A DNA stretch of 64,000 nucleotides from Myrmaecium sp. VS I D KN 1 (taxonomy: Eukaryota; Ascomycota; Dothideomycetes; Valsariales; Valsariaceae): contig JADQAV010000009.1 in assembly GCA_019775845.1 (NCBI GenBank), positions 248,001 to 312,000 of the forward strand, written 5' to 3'. The notes under the pieces were generated by a model, which did not search any database, was not told the origin of the DNA, and saw only the letters and a program-made list of their open reading frames with translations. A program made the translations under genes and the position numbers. The first letter of the stretch is position 1. Each line of letters starts with the position of its first letter. Positions 21,012 to 32,270 of this stretch are shown piece by piece.

Positions 21012-21478
21012 ATGGCGGGACTTCGACATCTGTCGCTGAATGCGTTCATACAATCTCTCCTGCCAATTGTGCAGGCGCCTGTCCTCCGACCTCTTGGCCT
21101 GCCTGTCCTCGGGGGTCTGCGGAAACCTGAGCTATTACCATCTTTGCGCTCCCCAGTAATTGCGATTGCGAGCATCTCTTCCCTCCTCGGCGACATCTGG
21201 GAATCGATACTTCGTGCAGTTCCGAAAAAGAAGACCTCGCACATGAAGAAAAGGCACCGACAATATGCAGGCAAAGCACTCAAGGACGTCACATCTCTCA
21301 ACAAATGCTCTGCTTGTGGCAGGGTGAAGAGGGCGCATGTGCTCTGTCCATATTGCGTGCAGTGTGAGTGGCCTTTTTCCAGCATCCTGATGGCCTCAAC
21401 TGACGTCTACCAGCTATCAAGAAATGGTTCAACGGCGGGTTTGGTCGTTCGAGTGGTGGTGACAAGGCAGAGATCTGA
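21012..21478 (+). CDS. MRPL32: Mitochondrial large-subunit ribosomal protein bL32m
   Basis: Exons 21012-21363 and 21414-21478 give 138 residues. The first 70 residues form the presequence and its cleavage region. The mature protein begins near [15 protein letters not shown], the bL32 signature, and has a zinc ribbon with CSACG at about residue 100 and CPYC near 115. The second exon completes [14 protein letters not shown] and a short tail. In yeast this protein is matured by the m-AAA protease before assembly into the mitoribosome. The exon join was fixed by phase and the conserved SIKKWF end. Confidence 0.95.
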
Positions 21479-21862
21479 AAAGAAAATGTATCGGGGTTTC
21501 AGATCGTTTGGCGTTTTTGAGGGCATCTCAGGGAGTTTTTCGGACTGGAAGAAGCGATTGTATCGATATATGTAGCAATAAATGTGCGCCTACTATTCAT
21601 TGTGCAGGTGAGGCTGCAACGGGACTGTAAGGCAATTGTGCTATTTATGATTGCAGCGGTCCATGTGGAGACGTGATGCGTTCGCGGTGCGGGCGAGATG
21701 CGGAGGTGCCGCCAAAGAAGTTTCTCAGTACACACTTCCCCGCCATGACGTCGAGCTTCCAAACCACCAACTTTTGACAAGCCTGTTCGACGAACCGTAT
21801 CATTGATGACCGCCTAAGCGGTTCGATACTTTCTTGGACCGTTACTTCAGTGTTCGAGCAAG
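21479..21862. other. Spacer between bL32m and Ski8 genes
   Basis: 384 bp between tandem plus-strand genes. It must contain the terminator of one and the promoter of the other. Nothing else is seen. Confidence 0.55.
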
Positions 21863-23148
21863 ATGGTGATTACAATCACTTGATTCTGGTACATGCAGCC
21901 GTACTAATTCCAGGATTAGTCAAAGCAATACCTTGCTCTCCACACTCTGGACGACGGTGGGTAAACAATCTCAACATATGCGCAATTCGAAGCCTCCTAA
22001 CATACATCTCTAGTCCACCCGACGGACATATTCGCGCTTGCGCCCACCAAGTCTGCTCTTCTATCTGCCTCCGGATCCTCCACCATCCGCGTGCATGCCA
22101 CCACCAGCCCAGACTTTCCTCTCACGCAAACAATCGACGGAGCACACAAGCTAGGCTGCCACCACCTGACAACTAGCAAAAATGGAACAACAGCTGCGAG
22201 CGCAGGCTTCGAAGGCAAATTGAAGATATGGGGCGTAGCTGAAGACGGTAAATGGGAGAGCAGAGGTGAAGTCACAGGTAGGTCATGTCCGCTTCTACGT
22301 GGCCAGATGCTAATTATGCAGACAAAAATGCCACCGGAGAGGTTTGGTCTGTCGCGCTGAGTGAAGACGGAAGATATCTTGGCAGTACAACCTACGATGG
22401 GCGGATCAACGTATGGGATCTTGAGGCTGAAGGAAGGCCTAAAATCAGAGAGTACGAAACGAAGGGCAGCTTCGGAATGGCTGTAGATATGGTGAGACAT
22501 CCACAACACGTCCTGAAAAATTGCTAAGCAACTCCTAACGGACCTACGTCGCAGTCAACTGACGGACGCTACACGGCATCCGGTCACGAAAATGGCAGCA
22601 TCTATGTGTTCGCCAATGATACTGGAAGGTTGAAGTACTCTCTACCTGGTAAGCCATGAGGTCGTCTACACATGCTAATGCTGGTCGGAGCACTAATCGC
22701 AACATAGGCCTGGTTAAGCCCGTCCGCGCCGTTGCATTCTCACCAGCTGGCAAGCTCCTTGCTGCCGCTGGGGATGCGTCCATTATTGCTCTCTATGACG
22801 TCGCGTCCGGTGAACAGGTGGCCACGTTATCCGGACATTCCTCATGGGTCTTTTCCTTGGACTGGAGCAGTACCGGGGAGTTCTTGCTGAGTGGGTACGT
22901 TGTCTATTCCGCCATTACACTTCACCCCGAGCGACAAACATCTGACAGCCGGTTACAATTCTAGGGCATTTGATGGGAAAGCCAAGATCTGGTCAGTGGA
23001 AAGCCGCAGCTGCGTAGCCACGCATACCGAGACCGATAAGACTCTTTGGAGCGTCAAATGGCTCCCCAAAACAACCAAAAGTGAGATGTTCGCAATTGCT
23101 GGTGCCAACAAAAGCATCAGCTTCTACCGCGAAGCTTCCGGGGGTTAG
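21863..23148 (+). CDS. SKI8: WD40 protein Ski8/Rec14, Ski complex subunit
   Basis: Seven exons: 21863-21865, 21920-21956, 22014-22277, 22322-22491, 22555-22648, 22708-22894 and 22965-23148, giving 312 residues. The first coding exon is just the initiator ATG, spliced to TCAAAG to give MSKQYLALHTLDD. WD repeats are visible as KLKIWGV, RINVWDL, IIALYDV and KAKIWSV endings preceded by S-x-D/G-x-x turns, forming a small propeller with about seven blades. SSWVFSLDWS and LWSVKWLP are Ski8-like. The protein scaffolds the Ski2-Ski3-Ski8 helicase that feeds RNA to the cytoplasmic exosome; in yeast it also supports Spo11-dependent meiotic breaks. The ATG-only exon is inferred from phase and the conserved N-terminus. 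Confidence 0.88.
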
Positions 23149-24003
23149 TGTTGCTGGAGGATGCAAAAGCTCGCTGCAAGCTGGTCCAGAGGCAGGCCGC
23201 ACTCCTATGTTCAAGCCGACGCACTTGTGATTATCAAAGGCGGCAGGGAGTTTTGTGCTTCGTAAGGCTTCAAGGCATAAAGTTATGCTTCGCATAGAGG
23301 AGAGGTAGCGCGCGACCGACTGACGCGCCCTTAGCGGCTTGGCATGGATAATACTACAAAAGATTTTCGTGGTGCGCCTTGACCCTTCCCTCTTCACGAT
23401 ACCAAACACGGTCCCAAAATACCCTTGGGTAGTCATACATTATCCGTTGACTTTCCACATTCCCGAGTGACCAAAACCAATCTCAAGTGCCTTTCTAAAT
23501 CCTGGGGTCCAGTTGGGCGTGCAAGCGCTGTGAGGACTTCGGGTTCGCTTTTAGGCGTACATACAATATACTAGCAGTTCTGCTCTGCATTTTTTGCATC
23601 AGGAGAATCATGAACCATTGTCATGCTAGAAGCAATCTCCACGGTTTGTCGGCTAGCTATCGTATCTGGGCAGTACGCTCTGAGCTACGCAGCTGCTTGG
23701 ACGTGTATAGAGCCCACTTTTGGAAAGGAAAGGGAATGTGAGCTTCAGAGCGCGAATCTTCAGAGCTTCACATTCGGTCAATGGCAGCTGAGAGCTCTTG
23801 GGTATGCTTGGCCTACCTCAGGTCTATTTGTTGAAAAGCGCACCAGAAATGCGATTATCAATGGTAAACTGGACGTGCAAGTAAAGTTCGGAAACCAACC
23901 GAGATCCCCCCGGTAGGGCTGCGTGACAAACCCGACCGGCTCCTCCCGTGCCTACTCCATCCCAAGAAATTATTATTGGTTACATTCCTCTTCAAGGCAT
24001 GAC
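23149..24003. other. Spacer between Ski8 and lipoate ligase genes
   Basis: 855 bp between tandem plus-strand genes. One frame is open from 23623 for 97 codons but shows no domain. No RNA gene recognised. Confidence 0.6.
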
Positions 24004-25478
24004 ATGGCTCCCTCACGAGGATTGTTGCTTCATGGCCGTGCCATAGTCCAGGCTCTCTCCCGGCGCAATGTCCGACTCTATTCCGCTCTTCCCGATCTCG
24101 TCCCAGATGCTCGAAACCGATTCCAGTCCTACGTATCGCGATCGCAAGACCCTTACTTGAACCTCTCCATCGAAAACTACATTTTGCAGAAGTCTCCGCC
24201 AACATCGACCGTACTTTTCCTATACACCAATCGGCCATGTGTAGTCATTGGGCGCAATCAGAACCCGTGGCTCGAAGTTAACCTTGGCATGCTTGATGCC
24301 GTGGACTCCAAAAAAGCAAAGGATACAAAACCCCCGGGCATTGGGAAGGTGGATCTTGTGCGGCGCAGGTCCGGTGGTGGTGCGGTTTTCCACGATGAAG
24401 GGAACATGAACTGGAGCGTCATATGCCCGCCGGCAGAATTCACACGGGACAAGCACGGCGAAATGGTGGTGCGGGCTCTTCGTAAGCTCGGGATTGACCG
24501 TGTCAGGGTCAATGAGCGCCATGATATCGTTCTTGATGCGAGTCGCCAGGGGCAGGGCCTGGATGCTCGGTCACCTGCGCGCCCTCTGAAAGTCTCCGGC
24601 TCCGCTTATAAGCTGACGCGGACGAGAGCTCTGCATCACGGTACATGTCTGTTGTCCTCTCCCAATCTGCATATCATACCTCAGTACTTGCGGTCTCCGG
24701 CCAAACCCTATATCAAAGCTAGAGGAGTAGAGAGTGTGAGCTCTCCGGTGGCCAACCTCGGCCTTGAAGTTCCGGCTTTCGAGAAGGCAGTCCAGGATGA
24801 GTTCTCAAGCACGTATAATGTCTCGGGCGTCTTCCGGCGACCTGTCATGGTTGGGGAAGACGAGCTCGAGCTCGACGACATCCGAAAGGGCTATGATGAG
24901 CTTCGAGTAAGTCGTTGGGAATGCCTGTTCACGCAGTCACCGTTCTAACTGTTCCGAGTCTCCGAACTGGACATACTGCCAAACTCCGCAGTTCCAATTC
25001 TCCAGTCACCCCGCAGAGATAGAGAAAGACCACGACCTGTGGATGCAGAGTGGTATACCAGGTGCGGTAAGTGAGAGTGCAAGTGACTAACTGATGCCTC
25101 ATCCAGACACAACACGTGCTGATAAGGAGGGCTCTCCTGTATTGATATTTCTTGAACCGCCTGCCCGGAAATCCCTTGTTCAAAGCTACAATGTTGGACC
25201 CGTTTCTAATGCTGCATTTCTGTATTCAGGACATAGGAATCACTTTTACAGTGCGGAACGGTGTCATAAGCGATATTTTTGCTACTTGCGCCCAAGATGC
25301 TCAAAGAGGTGGCAGGATTACGACCTTCCTTCGGGATTGCCTACAAGACCAAAAGCTCCACGAGATAAGAGGTTGGTTGAATATATTGGCCTCCGCGGAC
25401 GGCACCGCTGGTAGAGAAATCGCCGCCACCGCCGCCTGGTTGGAAGAAATGCTGCCGTCTGTTTCAGACCTACGATGA
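24004..25478 (+). CDS. AIM22: Lipoate-protein ligase A, mitochondrial
   Basis: Exons 24004-24906, 24992-25066 and 25230-25478, all phase 0, give 408 residues, close to the yeast protein. A basic N-terminus (RGLLLHGRAIVQALSRRNVRL) looks like a presequence. The catalytic core has [33 protein letters not shown] (the lipoyl-AMP binding loop), and KVSGSAYKLTRTRALHHGT with the conserved lysine. The C-terminal accessory domain starts with FQFSSHPAEIEKDHDLWM and continues in the last exon with ITFTVRNGVISDIF. The enzyme attaches lipoate to E2 subunits and glycine cleavage H protein. The second intron is 163 bp, long for this region; its acceptor was chosen because it rejoins the domain in phase, so that boundary is the least certain. 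Confidence 0.88.
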
Positions 25479-25737
25479 ACCGCTCATCTTGCAACCCCGC
25501 TGTACTCTAGTCAATGTAAACAAAAGCTGCGATCCTGATAGTTGTACAATACTTGCAGTGGTGTCAATAAATCTAGCCTGAAGGATGACCGATGACGGGG
25601 TGCAGGGGTCCATGGTCGGCTAACGAATCGGAGGTGAGATGATTTCTCACCGATGACTCTTTGCTCAATGGCCCCGAAATCGCCCTCGGCCTGGACATTT
25701 TCTTGATTCTGCACCCTCCGCCATCATTTCAATCACA

Positions 25738-28303
25738 ATGCGGGCGCAGGCGCTCAGAGTCGGCAGTGTCGCAAACAGCGCGGTATGTTGAAGTTTTTGC
25801 CATAACTGGTCTCATTTTCAGAGGTTCTAATGCGCCGTACAGACCCGGATACGCTCTGCGTTCCACCCTCGCCGCTCGCTGGCCACCGCGCACAATGTGA
25901 CCGCCAGGGCCGCCTCCGACATTGAATCTCGCACCCCTCCTTATGCAAAGCTCCTCAAACGTCTGGAAGAGGTTCGCCGAGTCCTAGGCTCTTCCCGTCA
26001 ACTCACCCTTGCCGAAAAGATCCTCTACTCCCATCTTGATTCCCCCGAAGAGTCTCTCCTCACCAACACAAACAATGGCGCCAACATTCGCGGCGTGGCG
26101 AACCTTAAGCTCAAGCCCGATCGAGTGGCTATGCAGGACGCTTCCGCGCAAATGGCTTTGCTGCAGTTCATGACATGTGGTTTACCCACCACTGCTGTGC
26201 CAGCTAGCATCCATTGCGACCATATGATCGTTGGTGAGAGGGGCGCAGATACCGACCTGCCATTGTCGATACAGGGCAACAAGGAGGTTTTCGATTTCTT
26301 GGAGTCTGCCGCCAAGAAGTATGGAATCGAGTTCTGGCCTCCTGGAGCTGGTATCATCCATCAGTCTGTGTTGGAGAACTACTCTGCTCCGGGTTTGATG
26401 ATGCTGGGTACGGACAGTCACACCCCGAATGCCGGTGGATTAGGTGCCATCGCGATCGGGGTTGGCGGTGCCGACGCTGTGGATGCGCTAGTTGATGCGC
26501 CCTGGGAGCTCAAGGCCCCCAAGATTTTGGGTGTCAAGCTGGAAGGTCGGCTGAGTGGTTGGGCTAGCCCCAAGGATGTGATCTTACATCTTGCTGGGAA
26601 GCTGACCGTCCGCGTAAGTTCCACAGAGCCCGTGAGCGTGCTCCAAACTAACTGTGTATCAGGGCGGTACGGGCTTCATCATCGAGTACTTTGGTGACGG
26701 CGTGGAAACCCTCAGTTGCACTGGCATGGCAACCGCTTGCAACATGGGCGCTGAGGTTGGTGCAACCACATCTGTCTTCCCCTTCTCCCCTGGCCACATC
26801 CCCTACCTCGAGGCTACCCACCGTGGCTCGATTGCACAAGCTGCCGCAAAGATCGCATCATCTCCCATGGAGAAGAACCTGCTCCGCCCTGACCCAGAGG
26901 CGGAGTACGACCAAGTCATTACTATCAACCTATCCAACCTGGAGCCGCACATCAACGGGCCGTTTACACCGGACCTGTCCACGCCGATTTCAAAGTTTTC
27001 GCAAGCAGTGGAAGCCAATGATTGGCCCAAAACGTTCGGTGCTGGTTTGATTGGCAGCTGCACGAATAGTTCCTACCAAGATATGACCAGGGCTGAAGAT
27101 CTTGTCAAACAAGCCACGGCAGCGGGGCTTAAGCCGAAAGCGGATCTCTTCGTCACCCCGGGAAGCGAGCAAATCCGCGCAACGTTGGACCGCGACGGGA
27201 CCCTTTCCACCTTCTCCGGTGCTGGCGGCACTGTTCTTGCGAACGCCTGCGGCCCTTGCATTGGACAGTGGAAACGCACGGATGAGGTGCCTAAGGGTGA
27301 ACCGAACGCGATCTTTACCTCGTACAACCGTAACTTCCCGGGTCGCAATGATGGCAACCGCAAGACGATGAATTTCCTCGCATCCCCTGAGCTGGTGACC
27401 GCGTTGGCTTATTCCGGGTCTACCACCTTCAACCCTTTGAGTGACAGCATCAAGACTCCCTCTGGGGATGAGTTCCGCTTCTCACCTCCCCAAGGCTCCG
27501 AACTCCCGTCCCGTGGCTTTGCTGAGGGCAATCCGGATTTCCTCCCTACGCCCGGCAAGCCTGATGCGAGCGTCGAGGTTAAGATCGACCCGAACTCCTC
27601 ACGGTTAGCTCTGCTCGAACCCTTCGCTCCTTTCCCTCGGTCTGAACTGAGCGGCCTTCGCGTACTCTTCAAAGTCAAGGGCCAGTGCACGACCGATACC
27701 ATCTCCGCTGCTGGACCGTGGTTGAAGTACAAGGGCCATCTGCCTAACATCGCCGAGAACACGCTGATCGGCGCTGTCAACGCCGCCACCGGTGAGACGA
27801 ATGTCGCGTACGACCTGGACGGTGCCAAATCCGGCATTCCGGAGCTGGCCAAGAGATGGAAGGAGCAGGGCAAGGAGTGGCTGGTCGTCGCCGAGCACAA
27901 CTACGGCGAGGGCTCCGCGCGAGAACACGCTGCCTTGCAGCCGCGGTACTTGGGCGGTCGCATCATTCTTGCCAAATCGTTCGCCCGCATCCACGAGACC
28001 AACCTCAAGAAGCAAGGTGTCGTCCCGCTGACGTTCGCCAATGAAGCCGACTATGATCTCATCGATGCCTGCGACGAGGTCTCGACCGAGGGACTCCTTG
28101 ACGTTCTGACGAGCGGCGGCAAAGGCACCGTCACCCTCACCGTTCACAAGCGGAACGGCGAGGAGGTCCGGGTCAGCACGAAGCACACGCTGTCGAAGGA
28201 TCAGTGTGCGTTCATTTTGGCTGGGTCGGCGTTGAATCTGCTGGCGGCCAAGTCTAAGGAGGCTATGGAGGAGATCACGAGGCAGAATGAGCTGAGTGAT
28301 TGA
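25738..28303 (+). CDS. ACO2: Aconitate hydratase, mitochondrial, Aco2 type
   Basis: Exons 25738-25782, 25843-26613 and 26663-28303 give 818 residues. The first 45 residues ([14 protein letters not shown], then [19 protein letters not shown]) are Arg/Ala/Ser-rich, a clear presequence. The aconitase core has [13 protein letters not shown], and the [4Fe-4S] ligands are expected at C405 (in [11 protein letters not shown]), C468 and C471 (in [11 protein letters not shown]). The swivel domain has [19 protein letters not shown] and a [15 protein letters not shown] strand. The N-terminal [27 protein letters not shown] segment, with longer spacing than the main TCA enzyme, fits the Aco2 branch. In yeast Aco2 is linked to homocitrate dehydration in lysine synthesis; in Aspergillus fumigatus the main aconitase does this, so the role here is open. 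Confidence 0.93.
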
Positions 28304-30625
28304 ATAAACGGGAAGCGCCAGTAGGAGGAGGAGGGGGCGAGGAGTGGAAGTTGGAAAAAGAAGAAGGGAGTCTGGGTGGTTCTTTTCACGTTTGATACTT
28401 ATGGCGGAACGCTTTGCATGTCGCGGTTGCTAAAAAAGAAATCATATTCGCTCTGTGTAAATATTTACATTTTTTATTTTCCCGAGAAGTTTAGTTGTAT
28501 ATATGCTGTTCTGTCTCTCTTTTTCCCCCCTCTCTTTACCTCCTTCCATGGTGACTGGTATCGTCTCCTCTTTCACTCTCATGGAATCGTGTTGTCGTTG
28601 TTGGCAGCACATCCTAGGAGTACTCTGGAGTATCAAAATACTCCTATGCGCGCGGAGAGGTCAAGCTGGTCGGTTAAACTATGTATGTATGTACGCTCAT
28701 GATGACGCTTGATTCCGTTTTTCCTTTTTCCTTTTTTCCCATTTATCTTTATTCCGTTGCTTTTCATGGTCAGGCCATGAGAATGCTTGCTTCCAGACCG
28801 TCGGTTTGTTTTCTTATCTTTTGCCTCGGAGCCTCAGGAACGAATAACATTCATCCGTGAGCGGACGACATGGCATGTCATGGCAAGGCGAAAGATAGAA
28901 ACCTTTTCCCGATGCTTAGATATTGATTCCATATCGGTTCTGGGTCTGGGGATCGACGGTTTGCTTGTTTGCTCACTAAATATTGTTTTTCTCTAGTTTC
29001 CAGTTCTACTCCCTAACGGCTTTTTTCTTTTTTTCCCTAACGGCTGCACGCCTTGTTAAACGGTTCGTCTCCCCTCCCCCAAGGACCGCTGGATGTGCAG
29101 GGGGGCTTGGTGATGTTTTTCTCATTTTCACACTCTTTTTCACTGTCCATCCCTTCTCTTTCTCTGCTCTTCATCTTTATTATTCTCTCTCGACGATCTC
29201 TCGTCGGATATTCCGAGTCGGTCACTAGTAGTACTTAGCTAAGCGGACCGGGGGTGGCTGGGGAAACGGGAATCACGATATTTAGGTTGCATAACCCGAG
29301 CGTCGACCACAAAGGAGGATATGCGATGGGTCGCGGCCGGACCACATGGATAGTACGGTTTGTACTCCTCCGTACGGTGTTAGGAAATGAAAGCGACGGC
29401 ACAGAACGGCCGCGCGACCTCCTTATTAGCTGCAGCGGAACTGTTTAGAGTTGAATTACGCTGAAAAACTGCTGTCTATGCATCCTTTCACCTACTACTT
29501 ATGATATAGTTGACTGCCGGGGATCCTCGCCTAGGGACGATGAGGTAGATGGACCTGATTTTTATGTTCCTGGACGTTGCGTGGATCTTTGAGCACTCAT
29601 GGCCTGTGGTCGTTGTTCATCAAACTGATCATCGCCAGCGCTCCCTCCTCCCCCTTTCCTTTCCTTTCCTCTCTTCCCCTCTCCTATATGGCATGGCAAT
29701 CATGTAAATATATCAACACTGCGTATCCTTCCCTTCGCAGCTGCCGACTGGATGAGGAGGGCTTGTATGTATGAAAGGTATGATGTTCATCGTTGGTCAG
29801 TTACTACTGCAAGTTCCTCACCCAGAAACCCGTCCGCGATGTTGGCCGCCGTGGCCGCGTCGACCGCCTTGAATTTCTCCGGCAGGTTCGTCGGGGGCTG
29901 GGCCCCCTTCGTCCTTCGTTCTTTTTTAATTCGCGCGATACGGTGCCTGGCCGTTCCCGACCGGGGCCCTTCCCGGCGGTACATCGCCTGCCTTTCATCC
30001 TTTGCCGCTCGCCAAGGGGGAGGGGGATCCGGGCGCCACAGGCTGGCTGCTAGGCTAGACAGGCCAGGGAAAGGTAACCCACCGCGCCCACCCAGCGCCC
30101 ACCCACCCACGCCCGCCCGCCCGCTCGCCTGCCCGTCGTCCCATCGGCTGCCGCATCCCATTTCTCCTGACCACACAGACCGCCCCAGCCCGTGCTTGTC
30201 CTCTCTGGGCGGAAGCGTCGTTTTGTGCTGGCGAGCCCGCCCAGTCCCCCCAGTCCGGCTCCCTCTCTGCCTCGTTGCCATCCTGACCGCCCAAACCCAG
30301 CCCAATCTTCCCTCCCTGTGCACTCGCGCTGCTTCCGACTAGTCTTCCACTCACGCCGACTCCTACAGCTTCCCTTTCCTGAAACCTCATCCTCATCCTC
30401 ACCCTCCTCCTCCACCTCCACCTTTTCCCCTCCCTCCCTCTTCTCCTCGACCACCACCAGCTGCCGTCTGCAGCTCCACCGACATCCCCCCAAGGTGTCT
30501 GTCTGACAAGCCCGTCGAGTCTGCGAGGTGCTGCTGGCCTTCGCTCTCCCTGCCCCTTCACCCGCCCCGACCGCCCGCATCCTCAGCTGCAACACCATCA
30601 CCACTACCGCACACCAACGCCTGCC
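28304..30625. other. Long spacer and CT-rich leader before casein kinase I
   Basis: 2.3 kb between two plus-strand genes. It begins with the aconitase 3' flank and T-rich tracts (28460-29180) and ends with a very CT-rich stretch (30340-30450) just before the kinase start, typical of a strong fungal leader. The long minus-strand frames at 29.8-30.8 kb are antisense shadows of this CT-rich DNA. No gene supported. Confidence 0.6.
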
Positions 30626-32270
30626 ATGGCTTCGTCGTCCTCCAATGTCGTCGGTGTCCATTACCGCGTAGGAAAGAAGATCGGAGAGGGTTCTTTCGGT
30701 GTCATCTTCGAGGGCACCAACCTGCTCAACAACCAGCAGGTCGCCATCAAATTCGTGCGTCGATCCCGCGCCTCCTAAGGGGAACCACTCGCACAACGTC
30801 CACGGACTGACGCCCTCCTGCAGGAACCTAGGAAGAGTGACGCTCCTCAATTGCGAGATGAGTACCGGACATACAAGATACTGGTTGGATGCCGTAAGTC
30901 GCCTCGATGCTCGTCGTTCGTCAATGGTTCGCGTCGGCTAACACGTCGACAGCCGGTATCCCCAACGTCTACTACTTCGGTCAGGAAGGTCTGCACAACA
31001 TCCTTGTCATCGACCTGTTGGGTCCTTCCCTCGAAGACCTGTTCGACCACTGCAACAGGCGATTCTCCATCAAGACTGTCGTGATGGTCGCGAAGCAGAT
31101 GGTATGTTATTGACCGGTTACTGTACGCTCCTCCTGCTGATAAGTCCTCCAGCTCTCGCGCGTTCAAACCATCCACGAGAAGAACCTTATCTACCGTGAT
31201 ATCAAGCCGGATAACTTCCTCATCGGCCGTCCTGGCACCAAGGCCGCCAATGTCATCCACGTCGTCGACTTCGGCATGGCCAAGCAATACCGCGACCCGA
31301 AGACGAAGCAACATATCCCTTATCGTGAGCGCAAATCGCTGTCGGGTACGGCTCGCTACATGAGCATCAACACGCACTTGGGCAGAGAACAGTCGCGACG
31401 AGACGACTTGGAGGCTCTTGGTCACGTCTTTATGTATTTCCTCCGCGGCGGTCTGCCGTGGCAGGGTCTCAAGGCTGCCACCAACAAGCAAAAGTACGAG
31501 AAGATCGGCGAGAAGAAGCAGACCACTGCCATCAAGGATCTTTGCGATGGGTTTCCCGGTAAGCCTTGGCCGCTCCCGTAATGCCATGACACTGCTAACG
31601 CGTCGCAGAGGAGTTCAACAAGTATCTCAGCTACGTTCGTAACCTTGGCTTCGAGGACACTCCCGACTATGATTACCTCCGCGATCTCTTCACTCAGGCA
31701 TTGAAGAGTACCGGTGAGGTTGAGGATGGCGAGTACGACTGGATGAAACTGAATGGCGGTAAGGGCTGGGAAGCCATGAAGGCTCATCCTTCTGCTGCTC
31801 ACTTGCACCACGCATCAGCGCTCCCGAACACTTCTACCCAGGAGATCCACGGCGGCCGTGTCCGCCAGAGCAACAAGCCCGCTGTCTCTGGAGACCGTTT
31901 AAACGCGGAACTGCCCATCCCCAAGCCTGGAGCCTCCCGTCCTCCCGGCGGTGCGAGGCAACAGGACAACCGAATGAGTCAATCAAAGTATCCGATGGAG
32001 GGAAAACGGAAGAGCACGGGAGATATAGCGGCTCCGGAAGGGTCGACGATGGCGCAATTCCAGAACAGCAGGCAGAACCTCCCGTCAGCTGGCCAGAACG
32101 CGGCCCAGAGCCCTACCACGGGGAACCAGCAGCAAACGGCACCGCAGAGGCAGAACCCGCCAAGTGAACAGAAGGAGGGCGGATTCAAGAAGCTCATGAA
32201 GGTTTTGTGTTGTGGTAAGTTCGGCAAGCACATGTTGAGATCCTACAGAAACTAATCCAGCATAGCGTAA
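30626..32270 (+). CDS. ckiA: Casein kinase I, Yck/CkiA type, with C-terminal Cys-Cys
   Basis: Six exons: 30626-30754, 30824-30893, 30953-31101, 31153-31558, 31609-32214 and 32266-32270, 454 residues. The kinase domain has GEGSFG, catalytic K42 (in VAIKF), D132 (in YRDIKPDN), DFG at 155-157, and the CK1-specific [17 protein letters not shown] with [12 protein letters not shown]. The tail after residue 320 is Gln/Pro/Ser-rich and ends [12 protein letters not shown] when the last intron is spliced. The terminal coding exon is only CG plus TAA. The double cysteine is where Yck1/2 kinases are palmitoylated for plasma membrane attachment. Yck-type kinases act in polarity, endocytosis and nutrient sensing; the A. 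nidulans homolog is essential. Without splicing of the last intron the protein would instead end in a 15-residue basic tail. Confidence 0.95.

Noticed and set aside
29752-30850. Long frames on both strands before casein kinase I
   Set aside because: They run through the CT-rich leader, have extreme Pro/Ser or Gly/Glu composition and overlap each other; no family pattern.
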